Numbered from the stretch's first letter, positions 7,648 through 16,702 are shown. The stretch: 64,000 bases of DNA from Exiguobacterium mexicanum (GCF_005960665.1 NZ_CP040676.1:2204001-2268000); one strand, 5' to 3'. Program-made: numbers and translations. The notes: generated by a model from the letters alone, not told the origin.

Positions 7648-8514
7648 ATGTACGCAAAATCAAGAAAACGAATCGCCGTCGAGACGACTTTGTTCATCAT
7701 CGCCGGAACGATTCTACAATCGATCTTTGTCGGCTTATTGCTCAAACCAAACGAGATCGGGACCGGGGGCATCGTCGGGATCACCTTGATCATCAACGAG
7801 CTGTTCGGCACACCGATCGGATTCACGCAACTCGTGTTGAATATCCCGCTCTTTATCGTCGGGATTAAATATCTGGGGAAACGGTTCATTCTCATGACCG
7901 GGCTCGTCGTCGTCTTATCATCTATCTTGATCGATACGTTGCCCGTGCTCATCCCGCCGACCCCGCTCGATGACCCGCTCGTCGCCTCGGTGTTCAGTGG
8001 GATCGTTTCCGGCCTCGGGCTCGCCCTGCTGTTATTCGCAGGCGCTTCGACCGGAGGACTCGACATTCTCGGGAAAGTCATTTATACGAACAACCGGAAC
8101 TTATCACTCCCGAAAATCTTTTTGACACAAGATATCATCGTCTATATCCTCGTGTTCATCACGTTCGACATTAAAGCGGTCATGTACGCGCTCGTGCTCA
8201 GTTTCGTCCGGTCGCGAACGCTGTTGACGATTCACCGATTCTTCTCGGCACAAAAGCAGTGCTTCATCATCTGTAAGAAAGTCGATGAAATCAACCTCGT
8301 CATCAAGCAAAACTTGAAGCGCGGTGTCACAATCATGGACGCAACCGGTGGTTATTCGAACGACTCGAAGAAAATGTTGTACGTCGTCGTGCAAAACAAT
8401 GAAATTCCAAAACTACGTCAAATCGTCTCCGATATCGACTCGGAAGCGTTCGTCACCGTCTCCGAAATCGATTCGGTCGTCGGTAACTTCAAAGAGCATT
8501 CGTATACACTTTAA
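7648..8514 (+). CDS. YitT-family membrane protein (DUF161/DUF2179)
   Basis: A 288-residue protein with about five to six membrane spans followed by a cytosolic C-terminal DUF2179 domain. The membrane part has the family motifs GLLLKPNEIGTGGIVGITLI and LLFAGASTGGLDILGKVIY; the soluble tail begins near residue 200 with QKQCFIICKKVDEINLVI and includes KRGVTIMDATGGYSNDSKKML, a typical DUF2179 core resembling PII-like ferredoxin folds. Bacillus paralogues (YitT, YpjC, YqfU, YvjA) have no settled function. An in-frame TAG lies just upstream, so ATG 7648 is the first available start, but no well-spaced Shine-Dalgarno is visible (AAAGGGGG lies over 20 bases away). Confidence 0.85.
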   Translation: MYAKSRKRIAVETTLFIIAGTILQSIFVGLLLKPNEIGTGGIVGITLIINELFGTPIGFTQLVLNIPLFIVGIKYLGKRFILMTGLVVVLSSILIDTLPVLIPPTPLDDPLVASVFSGIVSGLGLALLLFAGASTGGLDILGKVIYTNNRNLSLPKIFLTQDIIVYILVFITFDIKAVMYALVLSFVRSRTLLTIHRFFSAQKQCFIICKKVDEINLVIKQNLKRGVTIMDATGGYSNDSKKMLYVVVQNNEIPKLRQIVSDIDSEAFVTVSEIDSVVGNFKEHSYTL

Positions 8515-8543
8515 TCGACAGCAACTTGCTGTCGATTTTTTTG
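8514..8543 (+). terminator. Terminator of yitT-like gene
   Basis: ATCGACAGCA/TGCTGTCGAT hairpin with a short loop followed by seven Ts, directly after the stop codon. Confidence 0.9.
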
Positions 8544-8614
8544 TGTAACAAATCCATAAACAATCCGATAATAATGGTGGGCCTCTTAGACATATACAGA
8601 AGGAGGTGCATGAG

Positions 8615-11218
8615 TTGACCAACCACTCGTTGCGCCAAACAGTCCCCGCTTTGCTCGTCGGGACCTTTTTTCTCGGACTTTTATTGATTCTGTTCACCCC
8701 TTACGCCTTGAGGGAGACGAGTTTGTTCGTCTATTTCACGGCGGTCACTCTCATCGCGACCGTCTTTAGCGCGACGGCCGTGTTTCAAAATCGCGGGATG
8801 CGACGCTACATACATTTACTGATTAGCGCCGGCAATGTCTGCTTCATCGCTTATTTGGTCGGACACCATTTTGGCGCATCGACAACAATCAACCATATGC
8901 CGTTCATTCAGAACTTTTTTTATTTGATTATGTCGCTGATTGTCATCACGCAATCGATTGAAATTCGGACATTGAAACTGCGAACGTTCGACATTTTCGC
9001 CTTGTTCAGCTTCCTGTTGATTGGGGCGTTGCATCTGTTCGTTTATTCGAACGACGGAGCACGTTATGCGGCTCATTTGAACGGGTTTGAAGAACAGATG
9101 GTGTTGATTAGTCTCTACATGATGCTCGGCTTTCTCTACTTGAATCGAATCACTTCGGTCGGCCAAACGTTCCGTGTGCTTTTGTTGATCGGCATTCTCG
9201 GCTTCACGACTGCCTCGATTTTGAACCAATTGCTCATCTTCAACGGCATCGGCCATGAGTTGGTGCACCTGCTTCAAGTGAGTAGCATCTTTATCATTTC
9301 AATCAGCTACGTGTTCGATGAATCGAGAGAAGATGCCCTCGTCTATGACTCCGTGTTCGACTACGTCGTCTATAGCGCAATCGTCATGCTGTTCATGCTC
9401 GCCTCGGATCGTTTGCTCGGCACATCTGTGCTCGACTCGATGACGGCAAACGCCGTCTTGTTGCTGCTCATCCGTCAGTTCGTCGTCGCCAAACAAAACG
9501 CATTGATCAGTCACCGTTTACATACCGTCAATACCGACCTCGAAGTCGCAGTGACGACGAAAGCACATGAGCTTGAAATTCGGGAGCAACAGTATCGGTC
9601 CCTGTTCGCCTATCATGCCGAACCGATTTTCTTGTTCGACCTTCACGGTGAAGTGTTGTCCGTAAACGAGGCCGGCAGCTCTGTCCTCGGTCATGACACA
9701 GAGACACTCATCGGTTCCAACATATTAGATATCATCGAACAAAAAGACCGGTCCGCCTATGCGACCGTATTGCATGATTTGAAGAACGGTCGCCCGCGTA
9801 CGCTCGACGTCGATGTCGTCACCGAGGACGGGGCGAAGCGAGTTTGGCAGCTGATGAACATCCCGATGATTATCGACGGGGAAGTCGAAGGCATTTATGC
9901 CATCGTCAAAGACATCACCCAAATGATCGTGCAACAAGAACAAATCTACTATCAAGCAAATCATGACAGTTTGACGGGACTACACAACCGTTACGCGTTG
10001 CAAGAACAAATCGAACGGCTCATCGCCGAAGGACGACGATTCTCGCTCATGTTCTCCGACCTGGACGGCTTCAAAGAGATCAACGACCGGTTCGGCCATC
10101 ATATGGGCGATGAATTGCTGCAACACATCGGCAAACGACTAAGAGGTGCCTTATTGCCGAACGAGTACGCGGGACGGCTCGGCGGTGACGAGTTCATCGT
10201 CGTCGCCGAACATGATGATGATGAGATGTTAGTCGAACGGTTGCGACGCTTCGTCTATCGCCCGCCTTACTTTATGGGCGGAACGCTCGTCGAGATCCAT
10301 GCGTCGATTGGCATCGTCCGCTATCCCGACCACGGATCGACGCTCAAGCACTTGCTCTCAAACGCAGACCTCGCGATGTACAAGGCAAAGGACAAGGGAC
10401 GTAATGAGACCGTCCTGTTCGCGCCAGAACTGCGTGCGGATAAAGAAGAACGCAAGCTGTTGATGGAAGGGCTCGACACCGCCCTTGAAAAAGGCGAGAT
10501 CTCGCTTTACCTTCAGCCTCAAGTCGACGCCTCGACGAAAGCCATCATCGGGGCCGAGGCGCTCATGCGCTGGCAACGCGATGGGGTCTTCATCCCGCCG
10601 AGCCAATTCATCCCGATCGCCGAGGAGACGGGCCACATCCATGATCTCGGTCGCTGGATGATCCATGAGACGTTCCAATTGATGTACGCCTTCGAGCAAG
10701 GAGAAATCAATTTGCCGAAATTGTCGGTCAACCTCTCCGTCCGTCAATTGTTCGATGAACATTTAATCGAGTATTTGACGACTTTGTTTGAGCGGTTTCC
10801 AATCGAACCGAGCCGACTCAACTTCGAATTGACCGAGACCGTCGCCGCCCACCATTCCGACCGGGTGTTGACACGGATCCTCGAACTCAAGGCGCTCGGC
10901 ATCAAACTGTCGATCGATGACTTCGGGACCGGCTACAGCTCACTCGCCTACCTCGTCCGCTATCCGATTGACGAGTTAAAGATTCCGCGCGAGTTCACGA
11001 TGCAACTCGAAGAGAACCGGGAGTATCAAACCGTCACCGCGACGATCGTCGCCATGGCCCGACAACTAGGGATGGCACTCGTCGCTGAAGGTGTCGAGAC
11101 CGAGTATCAAGAGAATTTCTTACGGAAAATCGGCTGTGATTCGATGCAAGGCTATCGCTATGCGAAACCGATGCCACTCAATGAGTTTGTCATCTACTAC
11201 ATGAAGCAGACGATGTGA
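8615..11218 (+). CDS. Membrane-anchored PAS-GGDEF-EAL protein, probable diguanylate cyclase
   Basis: An 867-residue bifunctional c-di-GMP protein. Residues 1-300 hold about eight hydrophobic helices, a membrane sensor I cannot assign to a named MASE class; about 325-440 is a PAS domain (YRSLFAYHAEPIFLFD...); 455-605 is GGDEF with HDSLTGLHNR, the metal-binding FSDLDGFKEIND and an intact GRLGGDEF; no RxxD inhibitory site precedes it. The EAL domain (620-865) has AEALMRW, SVNLSVRQ, FELTET, IDDFGTGYSS and VAEGVET, but the usual LKID reads LKIP, replacing an aspartate near the catalytic metal. The start is taken as TTG 8615, eight bases after AGAAGGAGG; the GTG nine bases upstream would abut that site. 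It likely makes c-di-GMP, with uncertain hydrolysis. Confidence 0.9.
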   Translation: MTNHSLRQTVPALLVGTFFLGLLLILFTPYALRETSLFVYFTAVTLIATVFSATAVFQNRGMRRYIHLLISAGNVCFIAYLVGHHFGASTTINHMPFIQNFFYLIMSLIVITQSIEIRTLKLRTFDIFALFSFLLIGALHLFVYSNDGARYAAHLNGFEEQMVLISLYMMLGFLYLNRITSVGQTFRVLLLIGILGFTTASILNQLLIFNGIGHELVHLLQVSSIFIISISYVFDESREDALVYDSVFDYVVYSAIVMLFMLASDRLLGTSVLDSMTANAVLLLLIRQFVVAKQNALISHRLHTVNTDLEVAVTTKAHELEIREQQYRSLFAYHAEPIFLFDLHGEVLSVNEAGSSVLGHDTETLIGSNILDIIEQKDRSAYATVLHDLKNGRPRTLDVDVVTEDGAKRVWQLMNIPMIIDGEVEGIYAIVKDITQMIVQQEQIYYQANHDSLTGLHNRYALQEQIERLIAEGRRFSLMFSDLDGFKEINDRFGHHMGDELLQHIGKRLRGALLPNEYAGRLGGDEFIVVAEHDDDEMLVERLRRFVYRPPYFMGGTLVEIHASIGIVRYPDHGSTLKHLLSNADLAMYKAKDKGRNETVLFAPELRADKEERKLLMEGLDTALEKGEISLYLQPQVDASTKAIIGAEALMRWQRDGVFIPPSQFIPIAEETGHIHDLGRWMIHETFQLMYAFEQGEINLPKLSVNLSVRQLFDEHLIEYLTTLFERFPIEPSRLNFELTETVAAHHSDRVLTRILELKALGIKLSIDDFGTGYSSLAYLVRYPIDELKIPREFTMQLEENREYQTVTATIVAMARQLGMALVAEGVETEYQENFLRKIGCDSMQGYRYAKPMPLNEFVIYYMKQTM

Positions 11219-11258
11219 CAAAAAATGCCCCGAACCGGTAAACCGATTCGGGGCATTT
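11219..11258. terminator. Terminator between convergent GGDEF-EAL and GH13 genes
   Basis: AAATGCCCCGAA and TTCGGGGCATTT arms around a CGG-TAAA-CCG inner stem; the A-run serves as T-run for the minus-strand gene. Confidence 0.9.
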
Positions 11259-11260
11259 GC

Positions 11261-13330
11261 TTATTTCATCTCATAAATTTTGACTTCGCCCGGCTTCAAA
11301 TCGACCCACAGGTCCCAATTCTCATCGAACGAGTGCTCGGCATACGGCCATGACGTCGGTGAGTAGACCATCTCGGCGAAACGGCTCGCGTTCCAGTTAC
11401 GGCGTCGCACCCCGTCGAGCGGGACTTTCCCTTGCAGCGGTTGGTACATATCCGTATTGGCCACGACGAGAAGCGTCTCGTTCGTATCCGGACGCAACCA
11501 AGCGAGGCCGATGAACGGCGCATCCATATGTGCCATGGCGAGCGGTTCGAAATGACTCGGGTTGACGAGGACGTCCAACCAACGACGACGCACCTCGGCC
11601 ACTTGATGCATCAGTTCGATCATCTCGTCTCGTTCCGGGTGATCCCAATGGAACTGATACGCGTCGAAGAAGGCGAGCTTACCAAAGTACGGATCGGTCG
11701 GGAAGAGTTGGTACGCTTCTTCCGGGCGGCAGTCGAGCCCGGTGTTCATCGGTTGCGTCTCATACAGTTCGAGCCCCGAGTTCGTCATCGGGACCCCGTT
11801 CGGCACGAAGCCGTTCAACACAGTGAGCAAGCGACTCGCTTGCCGTCCCCCGTCCCGTGTCGCCACGCGGCGCGTGTCCGCTGTCTCTCCGGCCGCGAAC
11901 ACCGGCAACGGTAAGAAACGTGAGTCATAAATGAACTGGTGTGTCTCATGCGTATCGAATCGAGGTTCTTTATAGAACCCGTAGCCGATAATCATGTTAT
12001 AGCCCGCTTCTTTCGCTGCCCACGCTCCGATTTCGATCAATTCTTCAGCGATGAAACTGAAGTTGGCGTCGAGTGCGCGTGGCTGTTGAAGGATCCGTTG
12101 TGCCAAATCGACCGGCAAGGCGTGACCCATATCGATGCGGGCCCCATCGATTCCAAATTCGCGCTGGTAGTGCGGGATGATATCGGCGAGCATCGCCCAT
12201 AGCGGCTCATTGATTTGATCGCCCCGGAATTGATTCGACTTGATCGAATCGAACAGAATGTACGGAGCCAAGTTCGCTTCGCTGACGTAAGGCGCTGCCG
12301 CTGTCGGATGATCGAGGAACAGACGGAAGTATGTGACGTCCGACCATGGCGGTTGCGGGTCATTGATACAATCCGAAAAAGCTGGAGCGGTCGTCAAACC
12401 GAACTCACGCTCGATGACCGCGAGCAAGTTCTCTTCCGGGTGCTCGAGCAAGTACGTCTTCACCGTCTCCCACTTGTCCGCGTCAACGAGGTTCGGCGCC
12501 ATCGAGAAGCGACGCAAATGCGCCCAGACGTCTTCCGACCCGTAAATCATTGGCAAGAAAGCGTGCTCTGGTTTTACGTTTTCTCCGATACCGGGCACGT
12601 GCGGCGGGTGATAGTAGTCAAGTTCCGTCACCGGGATCCAATAAAACCATTCCGGGTTTTCTAGAATGAGACGGTTGTCACGGGCGCATGTGCGTGGGAT
12701 GACATCGATGACGACCCGAATTCCGACCATATGGCATGCCTCGACGAACGCGGCGAACTCTTCTTCGACCGTCAAGCCGTCTCCCGTCAACGTCTCTTTC
12801 AGTTCTTCATCGATTCCAAAGAAGTCTTGCACGGCATAAGGAGAACCAAATTCGCCTTTTTTATTTTTGTGGCTATGTTGCGAGATCGGCAATAGGAACA
12901 ACGTGTCAATTCCCATATAAAGCAAGTGCGGGATTAGCGCGAGCGTTTTGACGAACGTTCCCGTGTCCTTCATCCCGACCGAGTTTTCCATCTCGACATA
13001 ACCTGAACCGTCATGATCCCATGACGTCGAGGTCCGGACTTGCATCGAATAGACGGAGGCACGCTTGATCCAATCGCCGCCCGTTTGAAGATATCCATCC
13101 GCTTGGGCGACCGATTGATGATAATCCCGTCCGTCGACCGCATGCGGGAGAATCGCTTTTTCAATCGTCTCGATTAAAAAATCGTAAGGATTGACCCGTT
13201 CGACGCCATCTCGGACAGGCTCTGAAGGGAATTGCAGGCGGTTCCACAAGGCCGGAATGTCGTATTCCATGTTCGTTCGTTTTTCTTTCAAGACCTGGTG
13301 TAACTTGCGTAACGATGAGTTCTCTGGCAT
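11261..13330 (-). CDS. GH13 alpha-amylase superfamily enzyme, possibly a maltosyltransferase-like glycosyltransferase
   Basis: A 689-residue cytosolic (no signal peptide) GH13 protein. The catalytic barrel shows strand 4 GIDGARIDMGHALP with the nucleophile Asp near residue 400 and its Arg two residues earlier, strand 5 FSFIAEELIEIG with the acid/base Glu near 430, and late VPMTNSGLELYE. The first conserved region is odd: where hydrolases have DxxxNH it reads VIDVIPRTCARD (about 207-218), lacking the Asn-His pair. Such replacement occurs, as I recall, in transferases such as Thermotoga maltosyltransferase and GlgE, so transfer rather than hydrolysis should be considered. Start at ATG 13330 follows AAGGAGAATACAC. 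A consensus CcpA site upstream implies glucose repression. No other sugar genes adjoin it. Confidence 0.85.
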   Translation of the reverse strand: MPENSSLRKLHQVLKEKRTNMEYDIPALWNRLQFPSEPVRDGVERVNPYDFLIETIEKAILPHAVDGRDYHQSVAQADGYLQTGGDWIKRASVYSMQVRTSTSWDHDGSGYVEMENSVGMKDTGTFVKTLALIPHLLYMGIDTLFLLPISQHSHKNKKGEFGSPYAVQDFFGIDEELKETLTGDGLTVEEEFAAFVEACHMVGIRVVIDVIPRTCARDNRLILENPEWFYWIPVTELDYYHPPHVPGIGENVKPEHAFLPMIYGSEDVWAHLRRFSMAPNLVDADKWETVKTYLLEHPEENLLAVIEREFGLTTAPAFSDCINDPQPPWSDVTYFRLFLDHPTAAAPYVSEANLAPYILFDSIKSNQFRGDQINEPLWAMLADIIPHYQREFGIDGARIDMGHALPVDLAQRILQQPRALDANFSFIAEELIEIGAWAAKEAGYNMIIGYGFYKEPRFDTHETHQFIYDSRFLPLPVFAAGETADTRRVATRDGGRQASRLLTVLNGFVPNGVPMTNSGLELYETQPMNTGLDCRPEEAYQLFPTDPYFGKLAFFDAYQFHWDHPERDEMIELMHQVAEVRRRWLDVLVNPSHFEPLAMAHMDAPFIGLAWLRPDTNETLLVVANTDMYQPLQGKVPLDGVRRRNWNASRFAEMVYSPTSWPYAEHSFDENWDLWVDLKPGEVKIYEMK

Positions 13331-13368
13331 GTGTATTCTCCTTATGAATGAAATCGTTCCTCATTTCA

Positions 13369-13384
13369 TTGTAAACGATAACAA
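13369..13384. promoter_or_regulatory. CcpA-binding cre site upstream of GH13 gene
   Basis: TTGTAAACGATAACAA fits the catabolite-responsive element consensus WTGNAANCGNWNNCAW at every defined position. It lies 39-54 bases upstream of the GH13 start, where bound CcpA would block transcription when preferred sugars are present. Confidence 0.8.
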
Positions 13385-13495
13385 GAAACGCTTTACTATA
13401 TTTTTATACCTTTACCCGAAATTTTCCTTTCCCAAAAAAATATTTTGCGACGAAATCGGTAAATATTGTACGATTGTATGGAAGGAGGGATGACC

Positions 13496-14116
13496 GTGTC
13501 CCAACAGAAATGGCTGACCTTACTCATCTTGTTGTCACTTTTATCCGTGCTGATCCTTGCGGGTTTTGGGTTTCAACTTCGAGACACGAGACATCAGCTC
13601 GAGTCGATTCATAGTCAACGCCTCGATTCTTATGATGCCATTGAAGAGATCATGTATTTTAACATTGAACGAGCCAACGCCATTCGCGGGTTGCTCGCCT
13701 ACGAAGACCGGCGTTTTTTAGAATCGTATTACAGTATGTCCCAGCAAGCTGAAGAGTTGAAGACGTCGATCACGAACGACCCGCACACACCGAGCTCGCT
13801 GATTGATTTGCTTTACCGTGACGGAATATGGGAGCAAGGCGCCGCCGAAGTGCTTGTCTTTTATGAGCGCGGCGATCTCGAGGCCGCGACCGAGCTAGCC
13901 GAGACGATGACCGATCAGCGCCAAACGATCCTCGAAGATTTGCGCGCATTGAAGAAACTACAGTATGAAGACATCCGCAAACAACTCGTCGCGACCGAGA
14001 ATCAAATCGATGTGTTGATTCAAGCCCTCACGTCGATTGCCATCTTGCTCATCGCCGCACTGCTCGTTTTGCTGTTTCTCCTCTTCAAAACACGAAAAAA
14101 AGACCGTCTCCAATGA
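13496..14116 (+). CDS. Membrane protein with extracytoplasmic helical bundle, no signalling domain
   Basis: A 206-residue protein with a hydrophobic segment at residues 5-25, an extracytoplasmic helical region of about 145 residues, and a second hydrophobic segment near 178-198 ending in a short basic tail KTRKKDRLQ. The topology and the stretch IEEIMYFNIERANAIRGLLAY resemble the four-helix-bundle (4HB_MCP) ligand domain of chemoreceptors and sensor kinases, yet there is no HAMP, kinase or methyl-accepting domain. I do not recognise a named family. GTG 13496 is used because AAGGAGG lies seven bases before it; an ATG at 13490 would be too close. It is convergent with cadA and flanked by hairpins. 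Confidence 0.75.
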   Translation: MSQQKWLTLLILLSLLSVLILAGFGFQLRDTRHQLESIHSQRLDSYDAIEEIMYFNIERANAIRGLLAYEDRRFLESYYSMSQQAEELKTSITNDPHTPSSLIDLLYRDGIWEQGAAEVLVFYERGDLEAATELAETMTDQRQTILEDLRALKKLQYEDIRKQLVATENQIDVLIQALTSIAILLIAALLVLLFLLFKTRKKDRLQ

Positions 14117-14127
14117 GACGATCCCTC

Positions 14128-14156
14128 GACCTCAATTTCCATTGTGAGGTCTTTTT
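14128..14156 (+). terminator. Terminator after helical-bundle gene
   Basis: GACCTCA/TGAGGTC hairpin followed by five Ts, preceded by a smaller CGTCTC/GAGACG hairpin at about 14106-14120. Confidence 0.75.
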
Positions 14157-16188
14157 ATTTGGAATGAATGAGACGTGCGGCGTTCCCGATGGCGAGCAAG
14201 GCAACCCCGACGTCAGCAAACACGGCTTCCCACATCGAGGCTAGTCCGAAGAGACCGAGCAAGAGGAAGAGCGCCTTCATACCGAACGCGAACGTGATGT
14301 TTTGCCAAACAATCCGCCGTGTCCGCTTACTTAATTCAATCGCTGCCACGACGTCTCGCGGAGCGTCGTTCATCAGCACGAGGTCGGCTGCCGTGACCGC
14401 TGCATCACTCCCGACGCCGCCCATCACGAGTCCGACATCGGCTCGTGCGAGCGCCGCCGCATCGTTCAATCCGTCACCGACAAAAGCGACCTTGCCAGTT
14501 GCCGCCAACCGTTCGACTTCTGCGACTTTTTGATGCGGAAGCAATTCGCTTCTCACTTCATCGATTCCAATTGCCGAACCGACGGCGGCTGCGACTTCTT
14601 GCCGGTCCCCGGTCAACATGACCGTCTGATAACCATAGCGCTTCAAAGCTTGAATCGTTTCTTGCGCATCTGGCTTCACTTGGTCTCTCAACTCGATTCG
14701 GCCGAGCCAACGGTCATTTTTGACGATATGGACGATCGTCCCCGATGTCTCCGCCGGGGTTGGATAACCCAATTTTTGAACATAGCGGGCGCTGCCGACG
14801 TAAATGCGGTTTTCACCGTCGATCGCCATCAACCCGTATCCCGGTTCTTCTTGAATCATCGAGAACGGTGCGACTGGACCCGCATGCTCGACGATTGCTT
14901 TTGCGAGCGGATGCGTGGAGGCCATCTCAACACGGGCGGCAAGCTGAAGCAACTTGTCTGTCGTCAGCTCCCCGTTTGTCACGACATCGGTCACTTCAAA
15001 GCGGCCGGTCGTGAGCGTACCGGTCTTATCGAATACGACCGTATCGACTTCGGCGAGCACATCTAAATATTCGCCGCCTTTCACTAGGATGCCCCGCCGT
15101 GAACCTGCTCCAATCCCACCGAAATAGCCGAGTGGAATCGAGATCACCAAGGCGCATGGACAACTGATGACGAGGAAAATCAAGGCCCGGTATACCCATT
15201 CCTCGAGATTTCCGACAAACAGTGGTGGAACAAATGCGACGACCGCCGCGAGCACGACGACGACCGGCGTGTATACTTTCGCCAACCGCGTGATCATCTG
15301 TTCCGTTCTCGCCTTGTTCATGCTCGCTTGTTCGACGAGGGCAATCATTTTTTGCAGGCTCGATTCAGTCGCCGGGCGTTCGACTCGTATTTCGAGCCGC
15401 CCGTCAAGGTTGACCATTCCCGCAAGGACGTCTTCCTCGGGACCGATTGGGCGTGGTAACGACTCACCTGTCAGCGACGCCGTATCCAATGAGCTCGAGC
15501 CTCGCAGCACACGACCGTCCATCGGGATCTGTTCGCCTGCTCGAACGATGATGATGCTACCGGTTGCGACCTCTTCAGGACGTTTTTCTACTTCTCGTCC
15601 ATCTTCGAACACGCGCGCAATCGTCGGTTTCATGTTCAACAGCGATTGAATCGACCGTCGCGAGGCGTGGACGGCCCGCGCTTGGAAGTATTCACCGAGC
15701 TGGTAGAACAGCATGACGGCGACCGCTTCCGGATACTCCGCAATCGCAATCGCACCGATCGTCGCAATCGACATTAAAAATTTTTCATCAAACCATTCCC
15801 GATGCCATACGTTGCGAATTGCGGCATAGACGACGTCATAGCCTGCGACCACATAGGCAATCGCGTACACAAAGAGCAAATCGGTGTACAGACCGACGAG
15901 CAGCAGGGCGAACGCGACGCCAAACCGCCACAATAAGCGACCCGACATCGGCACTTCCGCCTCGTCTTTGACAAAATGTGCTCCCGGTTCAATTCGCCCC
16001 ATCGTTGCTTCGATGGCGCGGAGCGTCTTCGTGTGATCCTTCGAATCATCCCATTCGATAATCATTCGACTTGTCGCAAAATCGATTTGACAAGCGGCGA
16101 CACCGTCCTCTCCCGTCACGCTTTTCTCGATTTTGGCGGCACAGTTCGTACATGTGATCCCTTCGACAGGTAATACATCCCGTTTCAT
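14155..16188 (-). CDS. cadA: Heavy-metal P1B-type ATPase, Zn/Cd/Co efflux (CadA-like)
   Basis: A 677-residue membrane ATPase that exports divalent soft metals. The N-terminal HMA domain has GITCTNCAAKIE with C13 and C16; the membrane metal site is SCPCAL (about 342-347), as in CadA/ZntA and CopA; the phosphorylated aspartate is in VFDKTGTLT near 387; the hinge is VGDGLNDAAAL. A late membrane helix with an Asp, FADVGVALLAIGNAARL, matches the Zn/Cd/Pb (P1B-2) subclass rather than copper pumps. It sits downstream of an ArsR-family gene and is preceded by a CadC-like operator. The cadC terminator between them means cadA probably has its own promoter. Confidence 0.92.
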   Translation of the reverse strand: MKRDVLPVEGITCTNCAAKIEKSVTGEDGVAACQIDFATSRMIIEWDDSKDHTKTLRAIEATMGRIEPGAHFVKDEAEVPMSGRLLWRFGVAFALLLVGLYTDLLFVYAIAYVVAGYDVVYAAIRNVWHREWFDEKFLMSIATIGAIAIAEYPEAVAVMLFYQLGEYFQARAVHASRRSIQSLLNMKPTIARVFEDGREVEKRPEEVATGSIIIVRAGEQIPMDGRVLRGSSSLDTASLTGESLPRPIGPEEDVLAGMVNLDGRLEIRVERPATESSLQKMIALVEQASMNKARTEQMITRLAKVYTPVVVVLAAVVAFVPPLFVGNLEEWVYRALIFLVISCPCALVISIPLGYFGGIGAGSRRGILVKGGEYLDVLAEVDTVVFDKTGTLTTGRFEVTDVVTNGELTTDKLLQLAARVEMASTHPLAKAIVEHAGPVAPFSMIQEEPGYGLMAIDGENRIYVGSARYVQKLGYPTPAETSGTIVHIVKNDRWLGRIELRDQVKPDAQETIQALKRYGYQTVMLTGDRQEVAAAVGSAIGIDEVRSELLPHQKVAEVERLAATGKVAFVGDGLNDAAALARADVGLVMGGVGSDAAVTAADLVLMNDAPRDVVAAIELSKRTRRIVWQNITFAFGMKALFLLLGLFGLASMWEAVFADVGVALLAIGNAARLIHSK

Positions 16189-16207
16189 AATTATCTCGCC
16201 CCTTTAC

Positions 16208-16227
16208 ATTCAAACATTCATTTGAAT
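16208..16227. promoter_or_regulatory. CadC-type operator upstream of cadA
   Basis: ATTCAAACATTCATTTGAAT (minus strand ATTCAAATGAATGTTTGAAT) is a TCAAAT-n-TTTGA inverted repeat closely resembling the staphylococcal cad operator core as I remember it. It lies 20-39 bases upstream of cadA, suitable for repression by CadC. Confidence 0.75.
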
Positions 16228-16261
16228 ATATCGTAACGCTGTTCCATCACAATTACAACCG

Positions 16262-16297
16262 AAAAAAGAGCCGACTGGAATCCCAGCTGGCTCTTTG
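16262..16297 (-). terminator. Terminator between cadC and cadA
   Basis: AAAGAGCC...GGCTCTTT arms with inner ACTGG/CCAGC pairing, followed on the minus strand by TTTTTT. It abuts the cadC stop and should separate the two genes transcriptionally. Confidence 0.8.
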
Positions 16298-16669
16298 TCA
16301 CGCATCAATTTGTTCGGCACTGTGGGCCATCGCGATCTCGACGAGTAGCCGGACGTGATCATCGTCGAGTGAGTAGTAGACGACTTTTCCTTCTTTTCGA
16401 TATTTGACAAGCCCTTGCTCGAGCAACGTCCGTAAATGATGCGACGCCGTCGCGTTTGAATGTCCGATCACGGCCGCCACGTCACAGACGCACAGTTCCC
16501 GTTCTAACGTCAGGACGTACAACACTTTGAGCCGGGTTGGATTGGCGAACGCCTTGAACAATCGGCTGACTCGAACCGCATCTAGGTCTGTCAGTGCCCG
16601 TTGTAACACCGTCACATCTTCACTTTGAATGGCGATTGTTTCACACTGGGGTGCTTTCATCCGTCTCAC
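16298..16669 (-). CDS. cadC: ArsR/SmtB-family metal-sensing repressor (CadC-like)
   Basis: A 123-residue winged-helix repressor that releases DNA on binding Cd, Pb or Zn. It has LFKAFANPTRLKVLYVLTLE, the metal-site helix with ELCVCDVAAVIG (the CxC pair of the alpha-3N type site), the recognition helix SNATASHHLRTLLEQGLV and the wing YRKEGKVVYYSLDDDHV. A further Cys lies in the N-terminal arm (MRRMKAPQCE), which in CadC joins the CxC to form the Cd/Pb site. C-terminal DDDHVRLL and SAEQ may hold part of the alpha-5 zinc site. It regulates the adjoining cadA by position. Confidence 0.9.
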   Translation of the reverse strand: MRRMKAPQCETIAIQSEDVTVLQRALTDLDAVRVSRLFKAFANPTRLKVLYVLTLERELCVCDVAAVIGHSNATASHHLRTLLEQGLVKYRKEGKVVYYSLDDDHVRLLVEIAMAHSAEQIDA

Positions 16670-16702
16670 CTCGTTTTCTGTACTCTCATTCTAACAAAAT
16701 CC

